Positions 9,050 to 17,212 of a DNA stretch of 64,000 nucleotides are shown piece by piece (within the stretch, counting starts at the first letter, position 1; every line of letters starts with the position of its first letter). Both the position numbers and the translations under genes were made by a program. This stretch comes from Thioalkalivibrio sp. XN279 (GTDB lineage Bacteria > Pseudomonadota > Gammaproteobacteria > Steroidobacterales > XN24), in contig NZ_JAANBD010000015.1 in assembly GCF_011089885.1 (NCBI RefSeq), positions 1-64,000 of the forward strand. Direction: 5' to 3'. Below the pieces are notes generated by a model. The model was not told the DNA's origin. It saw nothing but the letters and a program-made list of their open reading frames with translations, and did not search any database.

Positions 9050-9775
9050 ATGAGCGAAATCTCCAGGCCGAGCAGCCGGCGCCCTGATGAATTGCGCCCG
9101 GTGCGCTTCCAGCGCGGCTACCAGGAGCATGCCGAAGGCTCGGTGCTGGTCGAGTTCGGTGCCACGCGCGTGCTGTGCGCGGCGAGCGTCGAAGAGCGCG
9201 TGCCGCCGTTCCTCAAGGGCAAGGGCCAGGGCTGGGTCACGGCGGAGTACGGCATGTTGCCGCGCGCCACCCACACCCGGAACCCGCGCGAGGCGGCGCG
9301 CGGACGCCAGGGCGGACGCACGCTGGAGATCCAGCGGCTGATCGGTCGCAGCCTCAGGGCGGTGCTGGACCTGCGCGCGCTTGGCGAGCGCACCATCACG
9401 CTGGACTGCGACGTCATCCAGGCCGACGGCGGCACCCGCACGGCCGCCATCACCGGCGCTTACGTGGCACTGGTAGACGCCATCGACAGCCTGCGGCGCA
9501 AGGGGCTCGGCAAGAACCCGGTGCACGGCCAGGTCGCGGCGGTCTCGGTCGGGATCTATCGCGGCATGCCCGTGCTGGACCTCGACTACGCCGAGGACGT
9601 CGAGGCCGAGACCGACATGAACGTGGTCATGAACGATGCCGGCGCTTTCGTGGAACTGCAGGGCACGGCCGAGGGCCACGCTTTCCATCGCGCCGAGCTG
9701 GACCAGCTGGTCGACCTGGCTGCGAGCGGCATCGGCGAGTTGCTGGCAATGCAGCGGGCCGCGCTGGAAGCATGA
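9050..9775 (+). CDS. rph: Ribonuclease PH
   Basis: A 241-residue phosphorolytic 3'-5' exoribonuclease that trims tRNA 3' ends, forming a hexamer. The signature [15 protein letters not shown] at the N-terminus, [15 protein letters not shown], and the phosphate-site region [20 protein letters not shown] are present. [21 protein letters not shown] is the family pattern. The last four bases overlap the rdgB start (ATGA), so translation is coupled. Length is normal. Confidence 0.97.
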   Translation: MSEISRPSSRRPDELRPVRFQRGYQEHAEGSVLVEFGATRVLCAASVEERVPPFLKGKGQGWVTAEYGMLPRATHTRNPREAARGRQGGRTLEIQRLIGRSLRAVLDLRALGERTITLDCDVIQADGGTRTAAITGAYVALVDAIDSLRRKGLGKNPVHGQVAAVSVGIYRGMPVLDLDYAEDVEAETDMNVVMNDAGAFVELQGTAEGHAFHRAELDQLVDLAASGIGELLAMQRAALEA

Positions 9776-10407
9776 GCGTGACCCCGCGGCGCGTCGTGCT
9801 GGCCAGCGGCAACGCCGGCAAGGCCCGCGAAATAGGCGCCCTGCTCGCCCCGGCCGGCATCGAGATCCTGTCGCAGGCGGACTTCGGCCTCGAGTCCGCC
9901 GCGGAAACCGGCCTGACGTTCATCGAGAACGCCCTGCTGAAGGCGCGCCATGCGGCGCAGGGCAGCGGGCTGCCGGCCATTGCCGACGACTCGGGCCTGG
10001 TGGTCGACGCCCTCGGTGGGGCGCCGGGCATCCATTCCGCGCGTTATGCCGGCGGGGGCGGAGATGCCGCCAACATCGCGCGGCTGCTGGCTGCGCTTGA
10101 CGGCGTACCGCCGGCGGAGCGCTCGGCCCGTTTCGTTTGCGTCGCGGTCTTCCTGCAGGGCCCCGCGGACCCGCTGCCGCTGGTGTGCCAGGGCGCCTGG
10201 GAGGGACGGATCGCGACTCGCCCGCGCGGCTCCGGCGGCTTCGGGTACGACCCGGTGTTCCTGCCGTTGGGTGACCAGCGCAGCGCCGCCGAGCTCGCGC
10301 CCGAGGAGAAGAACCGTTGCAGTCATCGCGGGCGCGCCTTCGCCGCGCTGCGGCTGCGGCTGTCCGGTTCCGCGCTAGCGGGCGACGCCGGCGCGGGTGC
10401 GTCGTAG
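9772..10407 (+). CDS. rdgB: dITP/XTP pyrophosphatase RdgB (Ham1)
   Basis: A 211-residue house-cleaning nucleotidase that hydrolyses dITP, ITP and XTP to monophosphates, keeping non-canonical purines out of DNA. The N-terminal [14 protein letters not shown] substrate loop, [38 protein letters not shown] and [10 protein letters not shown] are all family motifs. The ATG overlaps the rph stop. The C-terminus runs about 10 residues beyond the usual end and is Ala/Gly-rich. hemW follows after 2 bp, forming an rph-rdgB-hemW operon. Confidence 0.96.
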   Translation: MSVTPRRVVLASGNAGKAREIGALLAPAGIEILSQADFGLESAAETGLTFIENALLKARHAAQGSGLPAIADDSGLVVDALGGAPGIHSARYAGGGGDAANIARLLAALDGVPPAERSARFVCVAVFLQGPADPLPLVCQGAWEGRIATRPRGSGGFGYDPVFLPLGDQRSAAELAPEEKNRCSHRGRAFAALRLRLSGSALAGDAGAGAS

Positions 10408-10409
10408 GC

Positions 10410-11564
10410 GTGGGGCCGCTAGAGCGCCCGCCGCTGGGCGTCTACGTGCATCTGCCCTGGTGCGTGCGCAAGTGTCCTTACTGCGACTTCAACAGCCATG
10501 AGTTGCGCGGCGAGGCCCCGTTCGCCGCCTATGTGGACGCATTGCTCGAGGATCTCGGGCAGGACCTGCCGCTGGTCGAGGGCCGGGCCGTGCAGACCGT
10601 ATTCTTCGGCGGCGGCACGCCCAGCCTCTGCCCGCCGGAACAGGTCGGGCGTTTCCTCGACGGCCTGGCGCGATGCCTGCCGGTCGCCACGGATGTCGAG
10701 GTGACGCTGGAAGCGAATCCCGGCGCTGTCGAGCGGGGCCGCTTCAGCGAGCTCGCCGCCGCCGGAGTGAACCGCATCTCGCTGGGCGTGCAGAGCTTCC
10801 AGCCCGCGCTGTTGCGGGCCATCGGCCGGATCCATGACGACCGCGAAGCGCTCGCCGCGATCGGCGAGCTCGCCGCCGCCGGCATCGACAACTTCAACAT
10901 CGACCTGATGTACGGGCTGCCCGGCCAGTCCGTGCCGGATGCGGCGGCCGACCTGCGCCGGGCCCTGGAAGCGGGGCCGGCGCACCTGTCGCTGTACCAG
11001 CTCACGCTGGAACCCGGCACGGCGTTCTTCCGCCGGCCGCCGCAGCTGCCCGACGAGGACGCATGCTGGGAAATGGAGCGGGAGGCCGCGGACCTGCTCG
11101 AGGCAGCCGGGTTCCGGCGCTACGAGGTTTCGGCCTGGGCCCGCCCGGGGGCCGCCTGCCGGCACAACCTCAATTACTGGTTGTTCGGGGACTACCTCGG
11201 CCTCGGCGCAGGGGCACACGGCAAGCTGACCCTCGCCGACGGCCGGGTGTTGCGTCGGCGCCGCCGCCGCCGGCCCGCGGGCTGGCTCGAGGGCGAGCGC
11301 CTGGAGGGTGAGGAGTGGCCGGACGCCGATGCGCTGGTGTTCGAGTTCATGCTGAATGCGCTGCGGCTGGTGGAAGGGTTCAGTCTCGAGCTGTTCGCGC
11401 AGCGCACCGGCCTGGCGGCCGGGCGGGTCGGGCCGCGGCTGGAAGCCGCCCGCTCGCAGGGCCTGGTAGAGGAGCCGACGCCCGGTTTCTGGCGCCCGAC
11501 GGCGCTCGGGCGCCGTTTCCTCAACGATCTCCAGGGCCGCTTCCTGCCCCCTGGGGAAGGCTGA
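10410..11564 (+). CDS. hemW: Radical SAM heme chaperone HemW
   Basis: A 384-residue cytosolic protein related to the coproporphyrinogen III dehydrogenase HemN but thought to act as a heme chaperone for respiratory enzymes. The radical SAM cluster motif CVRKCPYCDF (CX3CX2C) lies near residue 20. GGGTPSL, LEANPG, RISLGVQSF and the C-terminal HemN domain follow. I use the GTG at 10410, two bases after the rdgB stop; an upstream ATG at 10317 would add 31 Arg-rich residues inside rdgB and is unlikely. It is the last gene of its operon. Confidence 0.94.
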   Translation: MGPLERPPLGVYVHLPWCVRKCPYCDFNSHELRGEAPFAAYVDALLEDLGQDLPLVEGRAVQTVFFGGGTPSLCPPEQVGRFLDGLARCLPVATDVEVTLEANPGAVERGRFSELAAAGVNRISLGVQSFQPALLRAIGRIHDDREALAAIGELAAAGIDNFNIDLMYGLPGQSVPDAAADLRRALEAGPAHLSLYQLTLEPGTAFFRRPPQLPDEDACWEMEREAADLLEAAGFRRYEVSAWARPGAACRHNLNYWLFGDYLGLGAGAHGKLTLADGRVLRRRRRRRPAGWLEGERLEGEEWPDADALVFEFMLNALRLVEGFSLELFAQRTGLAAGRVGPRLEAARSQGLVEEPTPGFWRPTALGRRFLNDLQGRFLPPGEG

Positions 11565-11699
11565 CGCGACAAGTACTTATGCACATCTGCCCGCCGTGGC
11601 CCGCGGTCCCCCGCTGTCGCCAAGGCAGCGCGCGCGGCGCATGCGGCAAGCCACGATGGCTTTGATGTAAGTTGCTGTTTTTGAAGCGATGAAGCGGGG

Positions 11700-11718
11700 T
11701 TGGTCAAATTCTGACCAA
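11700..11718. promoter_or_regulatory. Palindrome TTGGTCA-N5-TGACCAA, candidate operator
   Basis: Seven-base perfect arms separated by AATTC. The symmetry and TGGTC/GACCA half-sites resemble operators of GntR/FadR-type dimeric regulators, but no promoter is evident beside it, and it is 230 bp from the predicted rpmE promoter. The regulator is unknown. Confidence 0.4.
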
Positions 11719-11779
11719 GTCGAGTCGCAGCGCAGTCGCGGCTGGGCGCAGGCGAGTCATCAAGCCGCCATACACAGAG

Positions 11780-11802
11780 TTATCCACAGCTTTTGTGGAT
11801 AA
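11780..11802. promoter_or_regulatory. Facing pair of DnaA boxes
   Basis: TTATCCACA (11780-11788) and its exact reverse complement TGTGGATAA (11794-11802) are separated by 5 bp. Both match the strongest E. coli DnaA-box consensus (R1/R4 type). The flanks are relatively AT-rich for this genome. The same palindrome could also fold as a hairpin. Confidence 0.6.
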
Positions 11803-11946
11803 GAATCAAAGGCGCAGGCGGGGAAGCGATTAGCACCGCGAACTTAAAGCCGTTCCTCATCATCGTGGTGCGACGCAACAGCGCTCCCGGCGGCGGCCGG
11901 GCCCGGCGGCGTGTGGCGGTGGCGCCGGGCGTTTCCCGGCAAAGGC

Positions 11947-11975
11947 TTGCCCGGGAGCGGCCCAGTCGCTATTAT
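11947..11975 (+). promoter_or_regulatory. Predicted rpmE promoter
   Basis: TTGCCC (11947-11952) and TATTAT (11970-11975) are separated by exactly 17 bp. Transcription would start near 11982, giving a leader of about 35 nt to the rpmE ATG at 12017. Confidence 0.6.
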
Positions 11976-12016
11976 GGCGCGCTTTTCCACTCATGCCCGT
12001 TCCCGGAAGGCCGACC

Positions 12017-12226
12017 ATGAAGCCGAACATCCATCCCGAGTACTCCGAGATCAAGGTGGTCTGCAGTTGCGGCAACACCTTCACCACGCGTTCCACGCTG
12101 GGCGAGGAGCTGCACGTGGAAGTCTGTTCGCAGTGCCATCCCTTCTACACCGGCAAGCAGAAGATCGTGGACACCGGCGGCCGCGTCGACAAGTTCCGTC
12201 GCAAGTACGGTGGCATGAGCGCCTGA
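12017..12226 (+). CDS. rpmE: 50S ribosomal protein L31
   Basis: A 69-residue ribosomal protein of the zinc-binding (C+) type. Cys16, Cys18, Cys37 and Cys40 (CSCG and CSQC) form the zinc ribbon. [18 protein letters not shown] and HPFYTGKQ are family-defining. The ATG at 12017 is chosen over an in-frame upstream ATG at 11993 because it gives the normal length and has GGAAGG ahead of it. It is a single-gene unit between its own promoter and a strong intrinsic terminator. A C+ L31 is often paired elsewhere with a zinc-independent paralogue; none is in this window. Confidence 0.97.
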   Translation: MKPNIHPEYSEIKVVCSCGNTFTTRSTLGEELHVEVCSQCHPFYTGKQKIVDTGGRVDKFRRKYGGMSA

Positions 12227-12254
12227 GCGGGAAGGAACGACCGGACCAGGCTGG

Positions 12255-12281
12255 AAAGGGCGCCCTCGAGGCGCCCTTTTT
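12255..12281 (+). terminator. Intrinsic terminator of rpmE
   Basis: A perfect 10-bp stem AAAGGGCGCC (12255-12264) and GGCGCCCTTT (12270-12279), with loop CTCGA. The stem ends in its own T-run, giving five T's through 12281. It lies 29 bp after the rpmE stop. Confidence 0.85.
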
Positions 12282-12293
12282 GCATCCGCCGCC

Positions 12294-12322
12294 GGGACAT
12301 GGCCACCCCCCTGGATTATAAT
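12294..12322 (+). promoter_or_regulatory. Predicted gltA promoter
   Basis: A perfect TATAAT at 12317-12322 with GGGACA (12294-12299) 17 bp upstream. The start site would be near 12329, about 45 nt before the gltA ATG. Confidence 0.5.
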
Positions 12323-12373
12323 TTCGGGTCCACCCGCGACCCCGAATCGTCACCACGCACCAGGAAGGCCAGC

Positions 12374-13675
12374 ATGAGCGACAAGACCCTGACCATCGTC
12401 AGCGACACGGACGGAACACGGCTGGAGATGCCGGTTCGCAGCGGCACTGTCGGACCGGACGTGGTCGACATCGGCGCGCTCTACAAGCAGCTGGGCGTGT
12501 TCACGCTGGATCCCGGTTTTGTCTCCACCGCCAGCTGCGAGAGCGCGATCACCTACATCGACGGCGACGAGGGCGTGCTGCTGTATCGCGGCTACCCGGT
12601 GGACCAGCTCGCTGAGCGCAGCAGCTTCCTCGAGGTGGCGTACCTGCTGCTCAACGGCGAGCTGCCGACGCGCGGCCAGCTGGAGCACTTCACGCACATC
12701 ATCACGACGCACACGATGATCAACGAGACGCTGCTGCGTCATTTCAACGGCTTCCACCACAACGCCCACCCGATGGCGATGCTGTCCTCGGTGGTGGGCT
12801 CGATGTCAGCCTTCTACCACGACTCGACGGACATCGAGAGTGCGCGCCACCGCGAGATCTTCGCCCACCGCATCATCGCCAAGATTCCCACGATCGCGGC
12901 TGCGGCCTACAAGCACTCCGTGGGCCAGCCCTTCATGTACCCGCGCAACGACCTGGACTACTGCAGCAACCTGCTGCACATGTTCTTCGCCGTGCCCTGC
13001 GACCAGTACCGTGTCGATCCGGTCGCCGCCGAGGCGCTGGACCTGCTGTTCATCCTGCACGCGGACCACGAGCAGAACGCCAGCACCTCGACCGTGCGCC
13101 TCGCGGGGAGCTCCGGCACCAATCCCTACGCCGCCATCTCCGCCGGTATCGCCACCCTGTGGGGCCCCGCGCACGGCGGCGCCAACGAGGCGGTGCTGAA
13201 CATGCTGGAGAAGATCGGCTCGGTGGAGAACATCCCGAAGTTCATCGCCAAGGCCAAGGACAAGGACGACCCGTTCCGCCTCATGGGTTTCGGCCACCGC
13301 GTCTACAAGAATTTCGACCCGCGCGCCAAGTTGATCCGCACCATGTGCCACAAGGTGCTGAACCGTCTCGGCCATACCGACTCGCCGATGTTCGAGCTGG
13401 CGCTGCGCCTGGAAGAGATCGCGCTGGAAGATGAATACTTCATCGAGCGCAAGCTGTACCCGAACGTCGATTTCTATTCCGGCATCATCTATCGCGCGCT
13501 CGGCATCCCGACCTCGATGTTCACGGTGATGTTCGCCATCGCCCGCACCGTCGGCTGGGTCGCGCACTGGCAGGAAATGATTGTCGATCCGAAGCGGCGC
13601 ATCGGTCGCCCGCGCCAGCTCTACACCGGCGCCGGCAACCGCGACTACGTCCCGATCGAGCGTCGCGGCAGCTGA
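12374..13675 (+). CDS. gltA: Citrate synthase (type I/hexameric)
   Basis: A 433-residue TCA-cycle enzyme condensing acetyl-CoA with oxaloacetate. Active-site residues are recognisable: His in [11 protein letters not shown], His in [16 protein letters not shown] and Asp in [10 protein letters not shown]. The N-terminal extension with a beta domain and the length are those of the NADH-sensitive gram-negative type. The ATG at 12374 (MSDKTLTI) is preceded by AGGAAGG. The longer frame from 12299 would start inside the promoter and is rejected. It lies 148 bp after rpmE and ends 21 bp from the convergent gene at 13697. Confidence 0.97.
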   Translation: MSDKTLTIVSDTDGTRLEMPVRSGTVGPDVVDIGALYKQLGVFTLDPGFVSTASCESAITYIDGDEGVLLYRGYPVDQLAERSSFLEVAYLLLNGELPTRGQLEHFTHIITTHTMINETLLRHFNGFHHNAHPMAMLSSVVGSMSAFYHDSTDIESARHREIFAHRIIAKIPTIAAAAYKHSVGQPFMYPRNDLDYCSNLLHMFFAVPCDQYRVDPVAAEALDLLFILHADHEQNASTSTVRLAGSSGTNPYAAISAGIATLWGPAHGGANEAVLNMLEKIGSVENIPKFIAKAKDKDDPFRLMGFGHRVYKNFDPRAKLIRTMCHKVLNRLGHTDSPMFELALRLEEIALEDEYFIERKLYPNVDFYSGIIYRALGIPTSMFTVMFAIARTVGWVAHWQEMIVDPKRRIGRPRQLYTGAGNRDYVPIERRGS

Positions 13676-13696
13676 CCGGCGGCGGACGCTGCCGGC

Positions 13697-14305
13697 CTAC
13701 TCGTCGAGCAGGCGCTCGATCTCGTCACGCCGCGCGCGGCGCATCGGTCCCCCGGAGACCGGGCACACGGGCGGCTGGCGCAGCGCCCGCTCCGGGAACA
13801 CCACGGCCTCCACGGCGGCCCCGCCTAGGTCGAACGCGAAGCTCGGATAAAAGGCGTGCTCGCCATTGCCCAGGCGCAGGCGCCGCTCGCCTTCCTGGTA
13901 ACGGATGCCGCGCTCGAGCAGCAGGAAGGCCACCTGTTCCGGGGCCTCTGCGAACAGGTGCAGCGAGACGTCGCTGTGTGGTGTCGCGGTGCCTGCCAGC
14001 ACCGGCCCGACCAGGCGCGGGCTGAAGCGCTCGAGCAGCCGCATCGCGCGCAACGCCTCCGCGCGCAGCGCGCGCAGGTTGTGCTCGTGCCCGGCCCCCT
14101 CGAAAAGGCGCTGCTGCGCAGCCAGCGCGTCGGCGATCTCCTGGTTGGCGGGCAGGGCCTGGCGGTCGACCACGCCGAGCCGGTCGGCGGCCTTGCGTTT
14201 CGCGAGCAGGAAGTCGCGCACCCCCTGCTCCCGCATGATGCGCGCCGCTTCCTCGGCGACCCGCGCCCGTACTTCGCCTGCCCTGGATGTGGAGCGTCGC
14301 GCCAT
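13697..14305 (-). CDS. Conserved hypothetical, possible nucleotidyltransferase-like protein
   Basis: A 202-residue soluble protein that I do not recognise with certainty. It begins with a basic, Ala-rich helical segment (ARIMREQGVRDFLLAKRKAADRLG) and then a long helical stretch to residue 95. It continues with LVGPVLAGTATPHSDVSLHLFAE, whose G-T-x-x-x-SDVSLHLF layout resembles a nucleotidyltransferase core. The C-terminus carries CPVSGGPMRRARRDEI. It follows ponA on the same strand with only 8 bp between stop and start, so the two are probably co-transcribed. The ATG at 14303-14305 is chosen because the frame further upstream runs antisense-like through ponA. Function is open. Confidence 0.75.
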   Translation of the reverse strand: MARRSTSRAGEVRARVAEEAARIMREQGVRDFLLAKRKAADRLGVVDRQALPANQEIADALAAQQRLFEGAGHEHNLRALRAEALRAMRLLERFSPRLVGPVLAGTATPHSDVSLHLFAEAPEQVAFLLLERGIRYQEGERRLRLGNGEHAFYPSFAFDLGGAAVEAVVFPERALRQPPVCPVSGGPMRRARRDEIERLLDE

Positions 14306-14313
14306 CTGCGTGC

Positions 14314-16773
14314 TCAGAACAGGGGCTCGTCGTCGCGGCGGGACTCTTCCGGGTAGCGCTCTTCGCCCGGGTCCGGCGCCGTCGGCGCATTGCCCACGCG
14401 GAAGGTCTCGAATATCGCGCCGGGATCGCCGGCGCGCGCGAGACGGCCGGTGTCCGGGGAAATGCGCACGCTCACCAGTCCCGGGGGCTGTTCCAGCCGG
14501 CTCGGCGGGCTGCCCTCCAGCGCCGGCCCCATGAAGTCGATCCACATCGGCAGCGCCGTCGAGCCGCCGGTCTCGCCGCGGCCCAGTGAGCGCTCCTGGT
14601 CGAAGCCGATCCACGCCGTCGCCACCAGGTCGCCGTTGTAGCCGGCGAACCAGGTATCGCGGCCATCGTTGGTGGTGCCCGTCTTGCCGGCGAGGTCGCT
14701 GCGGCCGATGGTGCGGGCACGGGTTCCCGTGCCGCGCCGCACGACGTCCTCGAGCATGTCGCCTATGATCCATGCGTTGCGCGCTTCCACGGCGCGCGGC
14801 GGCTGTTCCAGCGCCACCGGTGCGAGCGCGTCGTCGCCCGCAGCTTCCGCTTGCCCCGCTTGCCCCGCCGGTTCAGTCGGCCCGGTCGGAACGGCTGCAT
14901 CCGCCTCTTCGAGCAGCGCCAGCTCGCAGTCCGGGCAGGCCCACAACGGCTGCGCCGTGTACAGGAGCGCCTGGTCCGGGCCGTAAATCCGGTCGATGAA
15001 ATAGGGCTCGACCCGGAACCCCCCGTTGGCGAAGGCCGCATAGCCGGCCGCGAGCTGCAGCGGCGTGACGTCGCCGCTGCCCAGCGCCAGCGTCAGGTTG
15101 CGCGGCATCGTCTCCGGAGCGAAGCCGAAGCGGCTGGCATGGTCGACGGTGAAATCGATGCCGACCTGTTCCAGCAGGCGGATGGAAACCAGGTTGCGCG
15201 ACTGGACCAGCGCCTCGCGCAGTCGCATGGGTCCGTAGAAGCGGCCGGTGTAATTCTGCGGCCGCCAGGTGTCCTCCAGCCCCGGATCGTCGTACACCAC
15301 CGGGGCATCGAGAATGACCGTGGCGGGGGTCAGGCCGCGCTCCAGCGCGGCGGAATAGATGAACGGCTTGAAGGCCGAGCCGGGCTGCCGGCGCGCCTGG
15401 GTTGCGCGGTTGAACTTGCTGAACTCGAAGTCCAGCCCGCCGGCCAGCGCGACGATGGCGCCGTCATGCGGATCCACCGCCACGACTGCGCCCTGCGCCT
15501 CGGGCACCTGGCTGAGGGCCCAGGCACCGGCTTCGGGACGCAGCAGCACGACGTCGCCCGGCGCGAGGACATCGGCGGGCGATTCCGGCGCCGGCCCGCG
15601 CCGGTCGTCGTCGATGAACGGACGCGCCCAGCGCATGCTCTCGAACGGCACGCGCACGGGGCCCGCGCCACGGAGCAGGACCTCGGCTCCTGCGTCGTCG
15701 ACGGCGAGCACCAGGCCGGCACGCAGGCCCGCCGGTTCCGGATAACCCTCGAGCAGCGCCGCAACGGACTCGGTGTCGGCCGGCACCTCGCCGAGGCGCG
15801 CGAGCGGGCCGCGATAGCCGTGGCGCTCGTCATAGCGCCGCAAGCCGGAGCGCACCGCAGCCTGGGCCAGCGGCTGCAGGCGGCTGTCGATACTCGTGAT
15901 CACCACGTAGCCGCGCGTGTAGGCCTCGGGACCGAAACGCTCCAGCATCGACTGGCGCGCCATCTCGGCAACCCACGGCGCCGTGAGTTTTACCTGGGCG
16001 CCATGGATGCGGGACACGATCGGCTCCGCCAGCGCGGCCTCCATCTCCGCGGCATCGATGACTCCCGTCTCCACCATGCGCCGCAGCACGTACGCTCGCC
16101 GCTGGCGCGCGCGTTCCGGGTTGGTGACGGGATTCTCGACCGAGGGCAGGCGGCCGATGCCCGCGATCAGCGCGATCTCGCCGGTCGTCAGGTCCCGCAC
16201 GGGCTTGCCGAAATAGACTTCAGCCGCAGCACCGACGCCGTAGGCGCGCTGGCCGAGGAAGATCTTGTTGAGGTACAGCTCGAGGATCTCTTCCTTGGAC
16301 AGGGAGCGCTCCATCTGCAGCGCGAGGAATATCTCGCGCACCTTGCGGGAGATGGTCTTCTCGCGGCTGAGGAAGAAATTGCGCGCCACCTGCATGGTGA
16401 TGGTGCCGCCGCCCTGGGCGGGCTCGCCGGTCAGCGCCACGGCCACGGTCGCGCGCACCAGGCCCTGCCAGTCCACGCCAGGATGCTCGAAGAAGCGGTC
16501 GTCCTCGGCGGCGAGGAAAGCCTGTCTCAGCTTGAGCGGGGTGTCCTCGAGCACGAGAGGGATGCGGCGCTGTTCACCGAACTCGGCCAGCAGCAGCCCG
16601 TCCCGCGAGTAGACCCGCATGGGCACCTGCAGCTGCACCTCCCGCAGTGTTTCGGGATCGGGCAGGCTCGGCGCCACATAGTAATAGGCGCCGATCACGG
16701 CCAGGGCGAGGCCGACCAGGGCCGTCGATGCGAGGGCAGCGAGGCCAAAGGCGAGGCGCAACAAGATTCTCAT
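14314..16773 (-). CDS. mrcA: Penicillin-binding protein 1A
   Basis: An 819-residue bifunctional class A PBP that polymerises and crosslinks peptidoglycan. An N-terminal membrane anchor (ALASTALVGLALAVIGAYYY) precedes the GT51 glycosyltransferase domain with EDDRFFEHPGVDW and GGGTITMQVARNFFLSREKT. An OB-like insertion follows, then the transpeptidase with SAFK (active Ser), SRN and KTGTTNDGRDTWF. The C-terminus is acidic and Pro-rich. It is divergent from pilM; ponA next to pilMNOPQ is the standard arrangement in Pseudomonas and relatives. The gene is also called ponA in that group. Confidence 0.96.
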   Translation of the reverse strand: MRILLRLAFGLAALASTALVGLALAVIGAYYYVAPSLPDPETLREVQLQVPMRVYSRDGLLLAEFGEQRRIPLVLEDTPLKLRQAFLAAEDDRFFEHPGVDWQGLVRATVAVALTGEPAQGGGTITMQVARNFFLSREKTISRKVREIFLALQMERSLSKEEILELYLNKIFLGQRAYGVGAAAEVYFGKPVRDLTTGEIALIAGIGRLPSVENPVTNPERARQRRAYVLRRMVETGVIDAAEMEAALAEPIVSRIHGAQVKLTAPWVAEMARQSMLERFGPEAYTRGYVVITSIDSRLQPLAQAAVRSGLRRYDERHGYRGPLARLGEVPADTESVAALLEGYPEPAGLRAGLVLAVDDAGAEVLLRGAGPVRVPFESMRWARPFIDDDRRGPAPESPADVLAPGDVVLLRPEAGAWALSQVPEAQGAVVAVDPHDGAIVALAGGLDFEFSKFNRATQARRQPGSAFKPFIYSAALERGLTPATVILDAPVVYDDPGLEDTWRPQNYTGRFYGPMRLREALVQSRNLVSIRLLEQVGIDFTVDHASRFGFAPETMPRNLTLALGSGDVTPLQLAAGYAAFANGGFRVEPYFIDRIYGPDQALLYTAQPLWACPDCELALLEEADAAVPTGPTEPAGQAGQAEAAGDDALAPVALEQPPRAVEARNAWIIGDMLEDVVRRGTGTRARTIGRSDLAGKTGTTNDGRDTWFAGYNGDLVATAWIGFDQERSLGRGETGGSTALPMWIDFMGPALEGSPPSRLEQPPGLVSVRISPDTGRLARAGDPGAIFETFRVGNAPTAPDPGEERYPEESRRDDEPLF

Positions 16774-17055
16774 CGGGCGAAGCGGGTGACTTGCCTTTTA
16801 TCGGGGCGGTCAGAATACTAACATCTTGTTCAAAGCGTCCTGAAAGGGCGTCGCCGCCAGGAGCACAGCGCAGGAGGCGCTGGCCGGAGCGGCATGAACT
16901 TCGCTGTGGGGGCAGCCGCTTGAGTGCAACAGACGCTCGCCAGGGACACTGCAGGCTGATGCGATCCGCGGCCCGGACAGGCGTTCGGGCATGGCGTGAA
17001 GCGGCCTTGCCCGCCGTTCCTCCGGCCCCCGCCCCATCTTATGTAATATGCGAAG

Positions 17056-17073
17056 CCGTGACTCGGATCACGG
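17056..17073. promoter_or_regulatory. CRP/Vfr-like site upstream of pilM
   Basis: CCGTGA-CTCGGA-TCACGG has perfect 6-bp arms. Aligned to the CRP consensus TGTGA-N6-TCACA, it matches 8 of 10 bases (CGTGA-N6-TCACG). It is centred about 118 bp upstream of the predicted pilM start site, so direct class II activation is unlikely. Confidence 0.4.
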
Positions 17074-17147
17074 ATTCCCGGCAGCCATGTCCGGCAATGT
17101 TCGAGGGCGCCTCGTCGCCCGGATCGCAGCCGGTAGTCCATGCGCCA

Positions 17148-17176
17148 TTGCATTACTTAATGTCGTAGTCTATCTT
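17148..17176 (+). promoter_or_regulatory. Predicted promoter of the pilMNOPQ operon
   Basis: TTGCAT (17148-17153) and TATCTT (17171-17176) are spaced by 17 bp in an AT-rich patch. The start site would be near 17183, 30 nt before the pilM GTG. Confidence 0.5.
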
Positions 17177-17212
17177 CGCCCTCCAAGCCCCGGATGCAAA
17201 AGGAAATTTAAA

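Larger units (their letters stand above)
11565..12016. other. Intergenic region between hemW and rpmE
   Basis: No convincing gene is present. It holds a 19-bp inverted repeat (11700-11718), a facing pair of DnaA-box consensus sequences (11780-11802) and the predicted rpmE promoter (11947-11975). An AAGTACTT palindrome sits 6 bp after the hemW stop (11571-11578). No U-run terminator for hemW is evident. Confidence 0.7.
16774..17212. other. Divergent region between ponA and pilM
   Basis: About 440 bp without a credible gene. It contains a CRP-like inverted repeat (17056-17073) and the predicted pilM promoter (17148-17176). On the ponA side I see no clear -35/-10 pair; the AT-rich stretch 16814-16838 is the only candidate. 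Confidence 0.6.

Noticed and set aside
12299-12373. An N-terminal extension of citrate synthase from 12299
   Set aside because: It would include the -10 box and lacks family similarity; the ATG at 12374 has a good ribosome binding site.
17048-17212. A 55-residue N-terminal extension of PilM
   Set aside because: It covers the predicted promoter and CRP-like site, and PilM proteins begin directly with the LFG-x-LGLDI strand.
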